This document shows, in pieces, positions 26,526-34,596 of a stretch of 64,000 bases of DNA. Under the pieces are notes generated by a model. That model did not search any database, was not told the DNA's origin, and was given only the letters and a program-made list of their open reading frames with translations. The number at the start of each line of letters is the position of its first letter. Position 1 is the first letter of the stretch. The DNA is from Phycisphaerales bacterium (GTDB taxonomy: Bacteria; Planctomycetota; Phycisphaerae; Phycisphaerales; UBA1924). The translations under genes were made by a program, and so were the position numbers. The DNA lies in NCBI GenBank assembly GCA_040221175.1, contig JAVJVK010000007.1:186001-250000 (forward strand). The letters run 5' to 3'.

Positions 26526-27626
26526 GTGGGACGACTGACAACCGCACTGGTGGTGCTGGGCGTGGCCGGCGTGGCCTCGGCCCAGACCGTGTCCGTGCTG
26601 GGCGACCTGACGCCCGGCGACCCGATCATGGGCGACTTCCCGGTCGACCTGGTCTTCGGCGAGGTGACCCCGACCACCTGGGACTTCTATGAAGTCACGG
26701 CCGAGGCGGGCGATCTGGTTCGCATCGAAGTGAACCGCCTGACCGACTCGCTCGATCCCGTTTCGGCCGCGTACTTCGGCAGCGTCGAGGGCGAGCCCCT
26801 GCCGCCCGACGGCACGTTCGTGCTCGAGGCAGACCTCGGTGGCCTGCCGTTCGTTTTCGTGGCCTCGGGCGACGACGATGATCCACCGGCCACCGGCGCC
26901 GGTCCCTTCGGCGATCCGAACTACTCGTTCGTCGCCGCCGATGCGGGCACCTACACCATCATCGTCGCCAGCTTCGCCAGCGATCCGGGCGTGCTGGAGT
27001 ACGAGGTGACCGCGACCATCGGCGATGCGCCCACCGTGCGCCTGGAATACATCGGAGACACCACCGACGGCGATCGCTTCAACCGCCCGGCCGGCCTTGG
27101 CACGCTCAGCAGCTTTGCGACCGACGTGCCGTTCGAGGCCGCCGAGATCGAAGTGGCCGAAGACGGCCTGTTCACCGTGCTCAGCGATCAGACCGACTTC
27201 GGCTTTGCCTGGGACGGCTACCTGCTCGTCTACGAGAACGGGTTCGACCCGGGCGATCCGCTTGCCAACCTCATCGCCACCAACGATGACTACTTCGGCG
27301 TGCTGCTGCCGGGCACCGGCATCGGCTACTCGGGCATCGAAGACATCAGCATGCTCGCCGGCGTGCCGTACACCATCGTGCAGACCGGCTTCAGCAACGA
27401 TGACTTCGGGCCCTACCAGATCCAGGTGCTGGGCAACTCGGACGTCCGCGTCTTCACCTGCTACGCCGATTTCGATGGCGACGGGCAGCTGACCATCTTC
27501 GACTTCCTGGGCTTCCAGAACGCCTTCGACGCCGGCGAAGATCGCGCCGACTGCGACGAAGACGGCTCGCTGACCATCTTCGACTTCCTGTGCTTCCAGA
27601 ACCTGTTCGATCAGGGCTGCGAGTAA
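26526..27626 (+). CDS. Exported two-domain protein: N-terminal beta domain, shared ectodomain, GC-type dockerin-like tail (paralogue 3)
   Basis: A 366-residue secreted protein. GTG 26526 is the likely start: AGAGGAGA ends 5 bases upstream and the protein then begins MGRLTTALVVLGVAGVASAQ. Residues ~21-170 are an extra pre-peptidase-C-like beta domain (DFYEVTAEAGDLVRIEVNRL, then YTIIVASFASDPGVLEYEVT). Residues ~175-300 repeat the ectodomain of the two upstream genes (DRFNRPAGLGTLSSFATDVP, FTVLSDQTDFGFAWDGYLLV). The tail (DFDGDGQLTIFD and DCDEDGSLTIFD) ends FDQGCE. Domain accretion in a tandem family is evident. The substrate or partner is unknown. Confidence 0.87.
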   Translation: MGRLTTALVVLGVAGVASAQTVSVLGDLTPGDPIMGDFPVDLVFGEVTPTTWDFYEVTAEAGDLVRIEVNRLTDSLDPVSAAYFGSVEGEPLPPDGTFVLEADLGGLPFVFVASGDDDDPPATGAGPFGDPNYSFVAADAGTYTIIVASFASDPGVLEYEVTATIGDAPTVRLEYIGDTTDGDRFNRPAGLGTLSSFATDVPFEAAEIEVAEDGLFTVLSDQTDFGFAWDGYLLVYENGFDPGDPLANLIATNDDYFGVLLPGTGIGYSGIEDISMLAGVPYTIVQTGFSNDDFGPYQIQVLGNSDVRVFTCYADFDGDGQLTIFDFLGFQNAFDAGEDRADCDEDGSLTIFDFLCFQNLFDQGCE

Positions 27627-27949
27627 GCACGGCTCAAGGCATCCAGCGATTCATGCCGCCGCCCATGCGACCCCTTCGCATGGGCGGCGTTGCGCTTGGC
27701 GACGCCACATTTCATGGAAGTGTTGGCGGTCATTGCCCATTCCTGTGTACTTGCACGCAGGCCTTTGGCCGAAAACTGAAACCCCTATCTTGCCTCAACA
27801 GCCACAAGCATGCGAACAACTTATAAATCCATGATCTAGCAAGCAGATTGGCTTGTTTTTCTTCAGGAATCCGTCATCTGGCATTAGAATGGTCCCGAAC
27901 GCTTGCTTCGTGGCGGGCGCGATGACACATGTGTTTTGAGGAGAGAAAC
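27627..27949. other. AT-richer intergenic region with a long perfect hairpin and a weak promoter
   Basis: No gene is seen. It holds the 13-bp hairpin at 27658-27688 and an AT-rich stretch around 27780-27870. A TAGAAT -10-like box (27885-27890) with a poor -35 lies about 55 bases before the next gene. Confidence 0.55.
27658..27688. terminator. Long perfect hairpin after paralogue 3, possible terminator
   Basis: GCCGCCCATGCGA pairs perfectly with TCGCATGGGCGGC (13 bp) around a 5-base loop, 31 bases after the stop codon. No clear T-run follows, so termination may rely on the stem alone or the hairpin may protect the 3' end. Confidence 0.6.
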
Positions 27950-28510
27950 ATGCGTATCGCAGGCATCATTGCAGTGGCCGGGCTGGCGACCGTCGCCAAC
28001 GCCCAGCTCATCGACTTCGAGGGTTTGGGCGAGGGCACCCCCGTCGATACCCAGTACTCTGGCCTGGGCGTCGACTTCGCGACGGACCGCGGCACCGCGT
28101 CGATCAGCTCATACACGAGCTTCTTCGGCTCGGACGTGCTGGCAAACGCGACCATGGGCGGTGCGGCCGCCGACCGCGCCCTGACGCTGATCATGGAGTT
28201 CAGCACCCCCATCACCGAACTGGAGTTCGACTTCAACAGCGCCGGCGATCCCGGCAGCGCCTTCCCCATCCGCTTCTACAACTCCGGCGGGCTGAGCTCT
28301 TCGGACTCCCTGGCGTCGGCCGGCTCGAGCTGGGTCACCGACATTAACTTCAGCGGCCTGGCGAGCGTCACCCGCGTCGAGATCGACTCGGGCGGTGGCG
28401 ACGGCTGGCTATTCGGCATCGACAACATGGACTTCGTCCAGGTTCCCGCACCCGCCTCGCTCGCCCTCGTCGGCCTGGGTGGCTTGGTCGCAGCACGGCG
28501 TCGCCGCTAG
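27950..28510 (+). CDS. Exported PEP-CTERM protein with lectin-like beta domain
   Basis: A 186-residue secreted protein. ATG 27950 follows GAGGAGAGAAAC; the signal peptide is MRIAGIIAVAGLATVANAQ. The beta domain opens LIDFEGLGEGTPVDTQYSGL and has ASISSYTSFFGSDVLANATM, LIMEFSTPITELEFDFN and VEIDSGGGDGWLFGIDNMDF. This pattern is seen in jelly-roll carbohydrate-binding exoproteins. The C-terminus is a PEP-CTERM-like signal (VPAPASLALVGLGGLVAARR plus two more arginines). The next gene has the same ectodomain with a different tail. An excellent terminator follows. Confidence 0.88.
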   Translation: MRIAGIIAVAGLATVANAQLIDFEGLGEGTPVDTQYSGLGVDFATDRGTASISSYTSFFGSDVLANATMGGAAADRALTLIMEFSTPITELEFDFNSAGDPGSAFPIRFYNSGGLSSSDSLASAGSSWVTDINFSGLASVTRVEIDSGGGDGWLFGIDNMDFVQVPAPASLALVGLGGLVAARRRR

Positions 28511-28543
28511 AACACGATCGTGACGCATGCGCGGCACGCCCCA

Positions 28544-28570
28544 GGACGCCCGGTGTGGGCGTCCTTTTTT
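28544..28570 (+). terminator. Strong intrinsic terminator
   Basis: GGACGCCC and GGGCGTCC form an 8-bp stem with loop GGTGT, followed by six T. It separates the PEP-CTERM gene from its dockerin-tailed paralogue. Confidence 0.93.
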
Positions 28571-28593
28571 GTCCGGCGTCCGGGAAATTGGTC

Positions 28594-28622
28594 TTGTGCG
28601 CCGGCGTGTGTTTCGGTACCAT
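28594..28622 (+). promoter_or_regulatory. Sigma-70-type promoter of the gene at 28668
   Basis: TTGTGC (28594-28599), a 17-base spacer and TACCAT (28617-28622). Downstream a GGGGCG-atgaa-CGCCCC hairpin (28635-28651) precedes the AAGGGGG Shine-Dalgarno site. Confidence 0.55.
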
Positions 28623-28667
28623 AAACGTTTTCGTGGGGCGATGAACGCCCCGCAAGGGGGTTTCAAC

Positions 28668-29339
28668 ATGAAGAAGACGATTGGTTTCGCATCCGCCGTA
28701 CTCATCGCCTGCGGCACCACGCATGCTCAGGTCATCGACTTTGAAGATGGCTTCGAAGGGCAATCCATCACCGACGAGTACGCCGCCCAGGGCGTGATCT
28801 TCAGCACCGGGCGCGGTTCGGCCTCGATCTCCAGCTACGCGTCGTATTTCGGCACGCTGTCGATCTGTAACGCCACCGCTGGTGGCGCCGCTGGCGATCG
28901 CGACCTGACGCTGATCATGGAGTTCGATCCGCCCATCAGCCTGATCGAGTTCGACTTGCACACCGCGGGCAGCCCGGGCTCTGACTTCCCCATGCGCCTG
29001 TACGCCGGCGGCACGCTGGTGGGCAACGAGAGCCTGCCCCAGACCGGCTCGACCTGGTTCCCCTCGCTGGTCTTCGACGGGCTGTCGTCGGTGGACCGCA
29101 TCGAGATCGATTCGGGCGGTGGCGATGGCTGGCTGTTCAGCCTGGACAACATCTTTGTCGAGGGTGGATCCTGCTATGCCGACTTCGACGAGGACGGTTC
29201 GCTGACCATCTTTGACTTCCTTGCGTTCCAGAACGCCTTTGATGCCGGCGACCCGATCGCCGACTGCGACGGAGACGGCGCGTTGACGCTGTTCGACTTC
29301 CTCTGCTTCCAGAACGCCTTCGACGCCGGCTGCGAGTAA
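28668..29339 (+). CDS. Exported protein, same ectodomain as 27950 but with GC-type dockerin-like tail
   Basis: A 223-residue secreted protein. ATG 28668 (MKKTIGFASAVLIACGTTHA) follows AAGGGGGTTTCAAC. Its ectodomain aligns throughout with the preceding gene: VIDFEDGFEGQSITDEYAAQ, ASISSYASYFGTLSICNATA, LIMEFDPPISLIEFDL, IEIDSGGGDGWLFSLDNIFV. The PEP-CTERM part is replaced by SCYADFDEDGSLTIFDFLAF and DCDGDGALTLFD, ending FDAGCE. This is the second pair in the cluster that differs mainly in the sorting tail. A bidirectional terminator separates it from convergent clpC. Confidence 0.88.
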   Translation: MKKTIGFASAVLIACGTTHAQVIDFEDGFEGQSITDEYAAQGVIFSTGRGSASISSYASYFGTLSICNATAGGAAGDRDLTLIMEFDPPISLIEFDLHTAGSPGSDFPMRLYAGGTLVGNESLPQTGSTWFPSLVFDGLSSVDRIEIDSGGGDGWLFSLDNIFVEGGSCYADFDEDGSLTIFDFLAFQNAFDAGDPIADCDGDGALTLFDFLCFQNAFDAGCE

Positions 29340-29367
29340 CCGCAGCCTCCGCAGCGCACCAAAGCAA

Positions 29368-29398
29368 AACGCCCGGCCGCATCGCGCGACCGGGCGTT
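29368..29398. terminator. Bidirectional terminator between exoprotein and clpC
   Basis: AACGCCCGG (29368-29376) and CCGGGCGTT (29390-29398) form a 9-bp stem. GTTGTTT follows on the plus strand and TTGCTTT on the minus strand, between convergent genes. Confidence 0.85.
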
Positions 29399-29422
29399 GT
29401 TGTTTCAAGACTTAGAACTGAA

Positions 29423-31984
29423 TCAGGTCGACTCGGCCCCGGCCGACACCGGCGTATCACCCTCGGAGTTGTCGCCCTGGTCCTCGTCCTTGGGCGGCTC
29501 GGGAAGGCTCTCGGTGTTGAAGAACAGGTTCTCGTCTTCGCCCTTGCGGGTCACCTTGATGAGCGTGCGGCCCTGGATCTCGCCCGACAGCAGCATCTCG
29601 CTGAGCGGATCTTCGATGTACTGGCCGATCGCACGACGCAGCGGACGGGCGCCGAAGTCGGGGTTGTAGCCCTTGTCGATCAGGAAGTCCTTGGCCGGCT
29701 GATCCAGTTCCATCGTGATGTTCTGGATCCGCAGGCGGTCGGCTACCTTCTTGACCTCGTACTCGATGATCTGCACGAGGTCGTCGCGCGTCAGCGGGCG
29801 GAACACGATCGTGTCATCGAGGCGGTTGATGAATTCGGGGCGGAAGAACCGCTCGATCTCCTTCATCAGGATGCCCTTGATGTTGTCGTAGTCCACGTCC
29901 GTCGAGCGCTTCTGGAAGCCGAAGCCGCCGCCGCCCTTGATCAGATCAGCACCGATGTTGCTGGTCATGATCATGATCGTGTTGCGGAAGTCGACGTTCC
30001 GGCCGAACGAGTCGGTCAGGCGGCCCTCCTCCATGATCTGGAGCAGCATGTTGAAGACGTCCGGGTGGGCCTTCTCGACCTCATCCAGGAGCACGACCGA
30101 ATACGGCCGGCGGCGGATGCGCTCGGTGAGCTGCCCGCCCTCTTCGTAGCCGACGTAGCCCGGAGGCGCGCCGATGAGGCGGCTGACGTTGTGCTTCTCC
30201 ATGTACTCGCTCATGTCCAGGTGCACGAGGGCGTCCTCGTCGCCGAACATGAACTCGGCCAGCGCCTTGCTCAGCAGCGTCTTGCCCACGCCGGACGGAC
30301 CGACGAAGATGAAGCTGCCCATCGGACGCTTGGGATCCTTCAGGCCCGCCCGGGCGCGACGGATCGCCTTGGCCACCGCCTTGATGGCGTCTTCCTGGCT
30401 GATGACCTTCTTGTGCAGCTCGGTCTCGAGCTTGAGCAGGCGGTCGGCCTCCTCGCTCTCCAGACGCTGCAGCGGCACGCCGGTCATGCTCGACACGACC
30501 TCGGCGATGATGTCCTCATCGACGGTGCCGTCGATCTCCTTGGACTTCTCGCGCCAGGTCTTCTGGATCTCTTCCTTCTTCTTGCGGAGCTGCTCAGCCT
30601 GGTCGCGAAGCTCGGCGGCGCGCTCGTAGTCCGCGGCCTTGACGGCCTCGTCCTTCTCCACGCCCAGCTTCTCGACCTCGCTCTCGATCTCGGCGAGGTC
30701 TGGCGGCTTGCTCATGCTCTTGATGCGTACGCGGGCGCCCGCCTCGTCGATCACGTCGATCGACTTGTCGGGCTGCACGCGACCCGAGATGTACCGACCG
30801 CTGAGCTCCACCGCGGCGCGCACGGCGTCGTCGGTGATGCGCACGCGGTGGTGCTGCTCGTAGCGGTCGCGCAGGCCCTTGATGATCTCCACGGTCTGCT
30901 CATCGTTGGGCGGATCGACCGGGATGGCCTGGAAGCGGCGTGCGAGCGCGGCATCCTTCTCGATGTACTTGCGGTACTCATCAAACGTCGTGGCGCCGAT
31001 GCACTGGATCTCACCGCGAGCCAGCGCGGGCTTCAAGACGTTACTCGCGTCGATCGCGCCCTCGGCACCGCCGGCACCAACGAGCGTGTGCAATTCGTCG
31101 ATGAACAGGATCACGTTCTTGGCGCGACGAACCTCGTTCATCACAGCCTTGATGCGCTCCTCGAACTGGCCCCGGTACTTCGTGCCGGCGACCATCATCG
31201 CCAGGTCGAGCACCACGATCCGCTTCTCGTGCAGGATCTCAGGCACGTCGCCCGAGATGATGCGCTGGGCCATGCCCTCGACGATGGCGGTCTTGCCAAC
31301 GCCGGCCTCGCCCAGCAGCACGGGGTTGTTCTTCGTGCGGCGGCACAGGATCTGCACCACGCGCTCGATCTCCTTCGCACGCCCGATCACCGGATCGAGC
31401 GAACTTTCCTTGGCCAGCTCGGTCAGGTCGCGACCAAAACTGTCCAGCGCCGGCGTCCGGCTCTTGCCCTTTCGGCCCTCGCTTGGGCTGCCGCCCGAAA
31501 CGCCCGCGCTGGCAAAGCCCTCTTCGCTGCCGCCCGAGCCCTCGCCCGAAGCGCCCAGCAGGTTGAGGACCTCCTCGCGGACCTCGTCGAGCTTCAGCCC
31601 AAGGTTCCGCAGCACCTGGGCCGCCACGCCGTCCTGCTCTCGCAGGAGGCCCAGCAACAGGTGCTCGGTGCCGACGTAGTTGTGGTTGAGGCTGCGCGCC
31701 TCTTCGATGGCGTACTCGATGACCTTCTTGGCGCGCGGCGTCTGCGGCAGCTTGCCCATGGTCACCATCTCGGGGCCCGCCTTGACGAGCTTCTCGACCT
31801 CGAGGCGGACCTTGCGCAGGTCCACGTCGAGATTCTTCAGCACGTTGGCGCCGACACCCGAGCCTTCCTTCACGAGGCCGAGCAGGATGTGCTCGGTCCC
31901 GATGTACTCGTGGTTGAGGCGCTGGGCTTCCTGATTGGCCAGGCCCATCACCTTGCGGGCTCGGTCTGTAAACCGTTCAAACAT
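29423..31984 (-). CDS. clpC: ATP-dependent Clp protease ATP-binding subunit ClpC
   Basis: A Hsp100 unfoldase that feeds substrates to ClpP. The start ATG 31984 ([20 protein letters not shown]) is preceded by GGAGGT, and upstream in-frame codons lack family similarity. The 853 residues contain the double Clp-N repeat (residues ~1-145), AAA-1 with Walker A GEAGVGKT (225-232) and Walker [11 protein letters not shown], and a middle domain with a UVR-like segment ([15 protein letters not shown], ~452-466). AAA-2 has GPSGVGKT (562-569) and [20 protein letters not shown]. An acidic tail ends the chain. The middle domain places it in the ClpC rather than ClpB or ClpA class. clpP and the mcsAB/ctsR genes are not in the window. 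Confidence 0.97.
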   Translation of the reverse strand: MFERFTDRARKVMGLANQEAQRLNHEYIGTEHILLGLVKEGSGVGANVLKNLDVDLRKVRLEVEKLVKAGPEMVTMGKLPQTPRAKKVIEYAIEEARSLNHNYVGTEHLLLGLLREQDGVAAQVLRNLGLKLDEVREEVLNLLGASGEGSGGSEEGFASAGVSGGSPSEGRKGKSRTPALDSFGRDLTELAKESSLDPVIGRAKEIERVVQILCRRTKNNPVLLGEAGVGKTAIVEGMAQRIISGDVPEILHEKRIVVLDLAMMVAGTKYRGQFEERIKAVMNEVRRAKNVILFIDELHTLVGAGGAEGAIDASNVLKPALARGEIQCIGATTFDEYRKYIEKDAALARRFQAIPVDPPNDEQTVEIIKGLRDRYEQHHRVRITDDAVRAAVELSGRYISGRVQPDKSIDVIDEAGARVRIKSMSKPPDLAEIESEVEKLGVEKDEAVKAADYERAAELRDQAEQLRKKKEEIQKTWREKSKEIDGTVDEDIIAEVVSSMTGVPLQRLESEEADRLLKLETELHKKVISQEDAIKAVAKAIRRARAGLKDPKRPMGSFIFVGPSGVGKTLLSKALAEFMFGDEDALVHLDMSEYMEKHNVSRLIGAPPGYVGYEEGGQLTERIRRRPYSVVLLDEVEKAHPDVFNMLLQIMEEGRLTDSFGRNVDFRNTIMIMTSNIGADLIKGGGGFGFQKRSTDVDYDNIKGILMKEIERFFRPEFINRLDDTIVFRPLTRDDLVQIIEYEVKKVADRLRIQNITMELDQPAKDFLIDKGYNPDFGARPLRRAIGQYIEDPLSEMLLSGEIQGRTLIKVTRKGEDENLFFNTESLPEPPKDEDQGDNSEGDTPVSAGAEST

Positions 31985-32312
31985 TGCCGCACCTCCAAGG
32001 GGATCGCACCGAACACATTCCGGCCGATCCGTGCACCGGAGCTTCGGGTCGCTCCGAAGCGGAACCGAAGACCCACCAGGCACCAAGCCCGCCGATCAAC
32101 GGCACATTCCGGGGTATCGGTTGCATGGCCCATGCCAATTTCTCAAACCGACCACCCCGGCGCGTACTTTCTGCCCTGTGGCCCCAAAACACCACCCGGG
32201 CCCCCGCCCGAGCGCATTCCCGTGTGACACGCCCGGTCGGATCCGTAATCGGACCCGCTCCGCCCTGCCGATGCGGCAGGCCATCGGTCCGATTACTTGT
32301 GTATACGACGAT
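31985..32312. other. Intergenic region upstream of clpC with nested inverted repeat
   Basis: No gene is visible. It should hold the clpC promoter on the minus strand and contains the inverted repeat at 32245-32296. I found no CIRCE-type (TTAGCACTC) or CtsR-type (GGTCAAA) heat-shock operator. Confidence 0.5.
32245..32296. repeat. Nested inverted repeat between the lipoprotein gene and clpC
   Basis: GTAATCGGACC (32245-32255) and GGTCCGATTAC (32286-32296) form a perfect 11-bp outer stem enclosing CCTGCC-gatgc-GGCAGG (32264-32280). It starts 17 bases after the lipoprotein stop on the minus strand. No T-run adjoins it. Confidence 0.7.
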
Positions 32313-33440
32313 TCAGCGGCTGCGGGTCGATTGGCTCGTCAGTCGTGGGTCGGCCACGATTTCGATAGGGATGACCCGTTCATCTTCCGAACCATCGGCC
32401 TTATCCCGCACGATCACCTTCAACTGGTACCGCCCCACGCTCAACGAGGCCGGCAAGTCGATGACCGTGCCCAGGTAGATCTCCTGCCGGGGCCGATCGC
32501 TGCGGATGACGACCCGTTCTTCGGGCTTGCGCCAGGCCAGCATCGACCCCCGCTCGTTGTACAGGCGTAGCTCGAGCCCCAGCACCACCTCGTACACCCC
32601 GGGGTTGGAGGCCTCGCCCCGGCTGGCCGGCTCGGCCGCCAGTTGGGTCTGGAAGCTCGCCGGCTCGGTGTACAGCAGCATGCGATTGCTGCGTCCGGCC
32701 ATGAACGCATACCGCTCGAACGGCCGATAGGCCGCAAAGCCATAGATGTCCGTCGCCAGCGCCGCGTCGTTGATGCGAACCGGCAGCACGTCCGGGAGCC
32801 TGCGGCCCACGTCATCGATGGCTTGGGCAATGCGTCGCGGCGCGTCGGCACGATCGCCCGCGGCCATGGCCCGCAGCAAGGGCCCAAGCGCGTCGGCCAG
32901 GTCGCGCTCGGTCGGGCTCAGCCGTTGGCCCGGCCGCCCGCCATCGTGCTGCTCGGCGTATTCGCGGATGGCGCCGGCCAACAGCGTGGCCGCGAACGCG
33001 CGGTCCGGGTCCTTGGCTTGCTCTTCCAACTGAGCCAGCATGAGTTCCACCGGATCCGGCGGCGGCTCATCATCGACTGTAACCGGCCCAGCGGGCTCCA
33101 CCCGGGTCGGTTCGGGCGGTGCAGCGGTCGTCCTCGCATCGTCCTCGACCGACCGCTGTTGCCAGGGCCGAGGCTCCCCGCTCGTCGGCGGCGATTGATT
33201 ATCGGCGCTGCGTGAACGCTGCTGCATCTCCATCAGCTTGGCCATGTCGTCGGCCGACTGCCGGGCCAATTCGGCCAGCGACGGCCCCTGGTCGACCTCG
33301 GGTTGGGCCTGCGGATCTTCCAGATCTTCCAGGGCCGCACTGGGCGCGCCATCGTCATCGGCGGCGGGCTGAGTCTGGCAGCCAGTCAGCGTGAACGCCA
33401 AGGACACCCCAAGGCACGGCAAGATCCGGCGGTGGTCCAC
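32313..33440 (-). CDS. Lipoprotein of unknown function (375 aa)
   Basis: GTG 33440 is the likely start: AGGAGG (complement of 33446-33451) ends 5 bases upstream. The protein then begins MDHRRILPCLGVSLAFTLTG with the lipobox Cys immediately after (LTGC). A ~140-residue acidic, Pro/Gln-rich low-complexity region follows. The ordered C-terminal part has helices (LSPTERDLADALGPLLRAMA, RRIAQAIDDVGRRLPDVLPV) and a beta-rich end (FERYAFMAGRSNRMLLYTEP, VYEVVLGLELRLYNERGSML, LPASLSVGRYQLKVIVRD). It is probably anchored in the outer membrane facing the periplasm. No family is recognised. It follows holA on the same strand and may be co-transcribed with it. Confidence 0.8.
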   Translation of the reverse strand: MDHRRILPCLGVSLAFTLTGCQTQPAADDDGAPSAALEDLEDPQAQPEVDQGPSLAELARQSADDMAKLMEMQQRSRSADNQSPPTSGEPRPWQQRSVEDDARTTAAPPEPTRVEPAGPVTVDDEPPPDPVELMLAQLEEQAKDPDRAFAATLLAGAIREYAEQHDGGRPGQRLSPTERDLADALGPLLRAMAAGDRADAPRRIAQAIDDVGRRLPDVLPVRINDAALATDIYGFAAYRPFERYAFMAGRSNRMLLYTEPASFQTQLAAEPASRGEASNPGVYEVVLGLELRLYNERGSMLAWRKPEERVVIRSDRPRQEIYLGTVIDLPASLSVGRYQLKVIVRDKADGSEDERVIPIEIVADPRLTSQSTRSR

Positions 33441-33497
33441 GGTCGCCTCCTGCGACATCGGCACACGAACAGCCCGGGGCCTTGGGCCCCGGAAGAC

Positions 33498-34544
33498 TCA
33501 CCGGGTATCGGGCCGCCCGCTCAGGCGGCTTGCGATTTCCACGCACAGACGCTCCAGCGTCCGCCGGCCCGGTGCGCCGCGCTTCATCGCAGCGTCGGCT
33601 TCGCACGCCGTCGCGTGCAGACGAGCGGTACCAGCGGGCCCCAGCCGCCGGGCGGCCCTGACGACGGCCGCGCCCTTGGGCGCCGGCCACACGTTCAACT
33701 TCTTGGCGATCGCGCCATCGGGCACGCCGCTGTGGGCCATGCGCGCGGCCGTGGCCAGCACCCGCGTCAGGTCGACGCACGCCCACATGGCGGGCACGGC
33801 CTGGTCACGCGGCGCATTGCCCATCCACAGCTCGATGTACGAAAGCACCCGCGACGGCTGGCCCGACAGGATCTCGTCCTGCAGCGGCCAGGGCTTCTCG
33901 GCCTCGCGCGTGGCGCGAACGTGCATCCGCACCAGGTCCGCCGTGATCTCCGGCGCTTCGATCGGCCCCACCGCGTCGGTCGCCAGCTTGCCCAACTCGG
34001 CATCCAGGCGGGCAAGGTCGACGCCCACCGAATCGACCAACACCTGCGCGGCGTCGGCTCGAAGTTGGACCTTATGAAACCCCTTGGCGCGGGCCGATGC
34101 CCACTGGGCGGCCTGCTGGGGCCCCACCGCCTCGCACGAGATGACCTTCCCGACTTTCTCGACCGCCTTGTCCAGCCGTCCCGGCCGCCAGGTCTCGGCC
34201 CGCAGCACCAGCGTCGCCCGGTCGTCGGGGTCCTGGGCGTACTTCTCGAGGGCGGGCCGGGTGGCCTCTCGCACGAACTTGTCAGCGTTGTCCACCACCA
34301 CCAGCTTGTGCACCGGCAGCAGCCCGGGGCTTCGGCATTCGTCCAGCACGTCGGCCAGGGCGGCCGACTCGCCGTCGAAGCGGATCGTGTTGATTTCCAG
34401 ACCGGTCGCCTTTGCGAGGGCCTCACGCAGCTTCTCAAAATAGTGCTGGCGGAGGAAGGCCTCGTGCCCCTTCAGGATGGCCACGCGTTCGCTGCCATCC
34501 GGGGCGGCCGCCTTGGTCGACTTTGGAGCACTCCGCTTGGCCAT
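33498..34544 (-). CDS. holA: DNA polymerase III subunit delta
   Basis: Delta is the clamp-loader subunit that opens the sliding clamp. The 348-residue protein has the HolA layout: a basic N-terminus then VAILKGHEAFLRQHYFEKLR (an N-terminal beta-strand and helix as in delta proteins), VLDECRSPGLLPVHKLVVVD, ATLVLRAETWRPGRLDKAVE, a helical middle with LARLDAELGKLATDAVGPIE, and a C-terminal collar (VPAMWACVDLTRVLATAARM). As usual for delta, no functional Walker A motif is present. ATG 34544 is chosen because family similarity begins soon after. It is divergent from the FHA kinase with 52 bases between start codons. Confidence 0.85.
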   Translation of the reverse strand: MAKRSAPKSTKAAAPDGSERVAILKGHEAFLRQHYFEKLREALAKATGLEINTIRFDGESAALADVLDECRSPGLLPVHKLVVVDNADKFVREATRPALEKYAQDPDDRATLVLRAETWRPGRLDKAVEKVGKVISCEAVGPQQAAQWASARAKGFHKVQLRADAAQVLVDSVGVDLARLDAELGKLATDAVGPIEAPEITADLVRMHVRATREAEKPWPLQDEILSGQPSRVLSYIELWMGNAPRDQAVPAMWACVDLTRVLATAARMAHSGVPDGAIAKKLNVWPAPKGAAVVRAARRLGPAGTARLHATACEADAAMKRGAPGRRTLERLCVEIASRLSGRPDTR

Positions 34545-34584
34545 CGTGGCCACACGATATGCGACCGAGGCCGCCCGACGGGCG

Positions 34585-34590
34585 TATACC
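34585..34590 (+). promoter_or_regulatory. -10-like hexamer of the FHA kinase, leaderless type
   Basis: TATACC lies 6 bases before GTG 34597. It lies in the 52-base gap between divergent holA and kinase starts. Confidence 0.4.
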
Positions 34591-34596
34591 AAGGGC

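Noticed and set aside
30065-32227. 720-codon open frame on the plus strand across clpC
   Set aside because: It is antisense to a clearly identified ClpC. In GC-rich DNA the strand opposite a gene commonly stays open, and the translation is a His/Leu/Val-rich shadow with no domain.
31985-32312. CIRCE or CtsR heat-shock operator upstream of clpC
   Set aside because: Neither the TTAGCACTC repeat of CIRCE nor the GGTCAAA repeat of CtsR is present.
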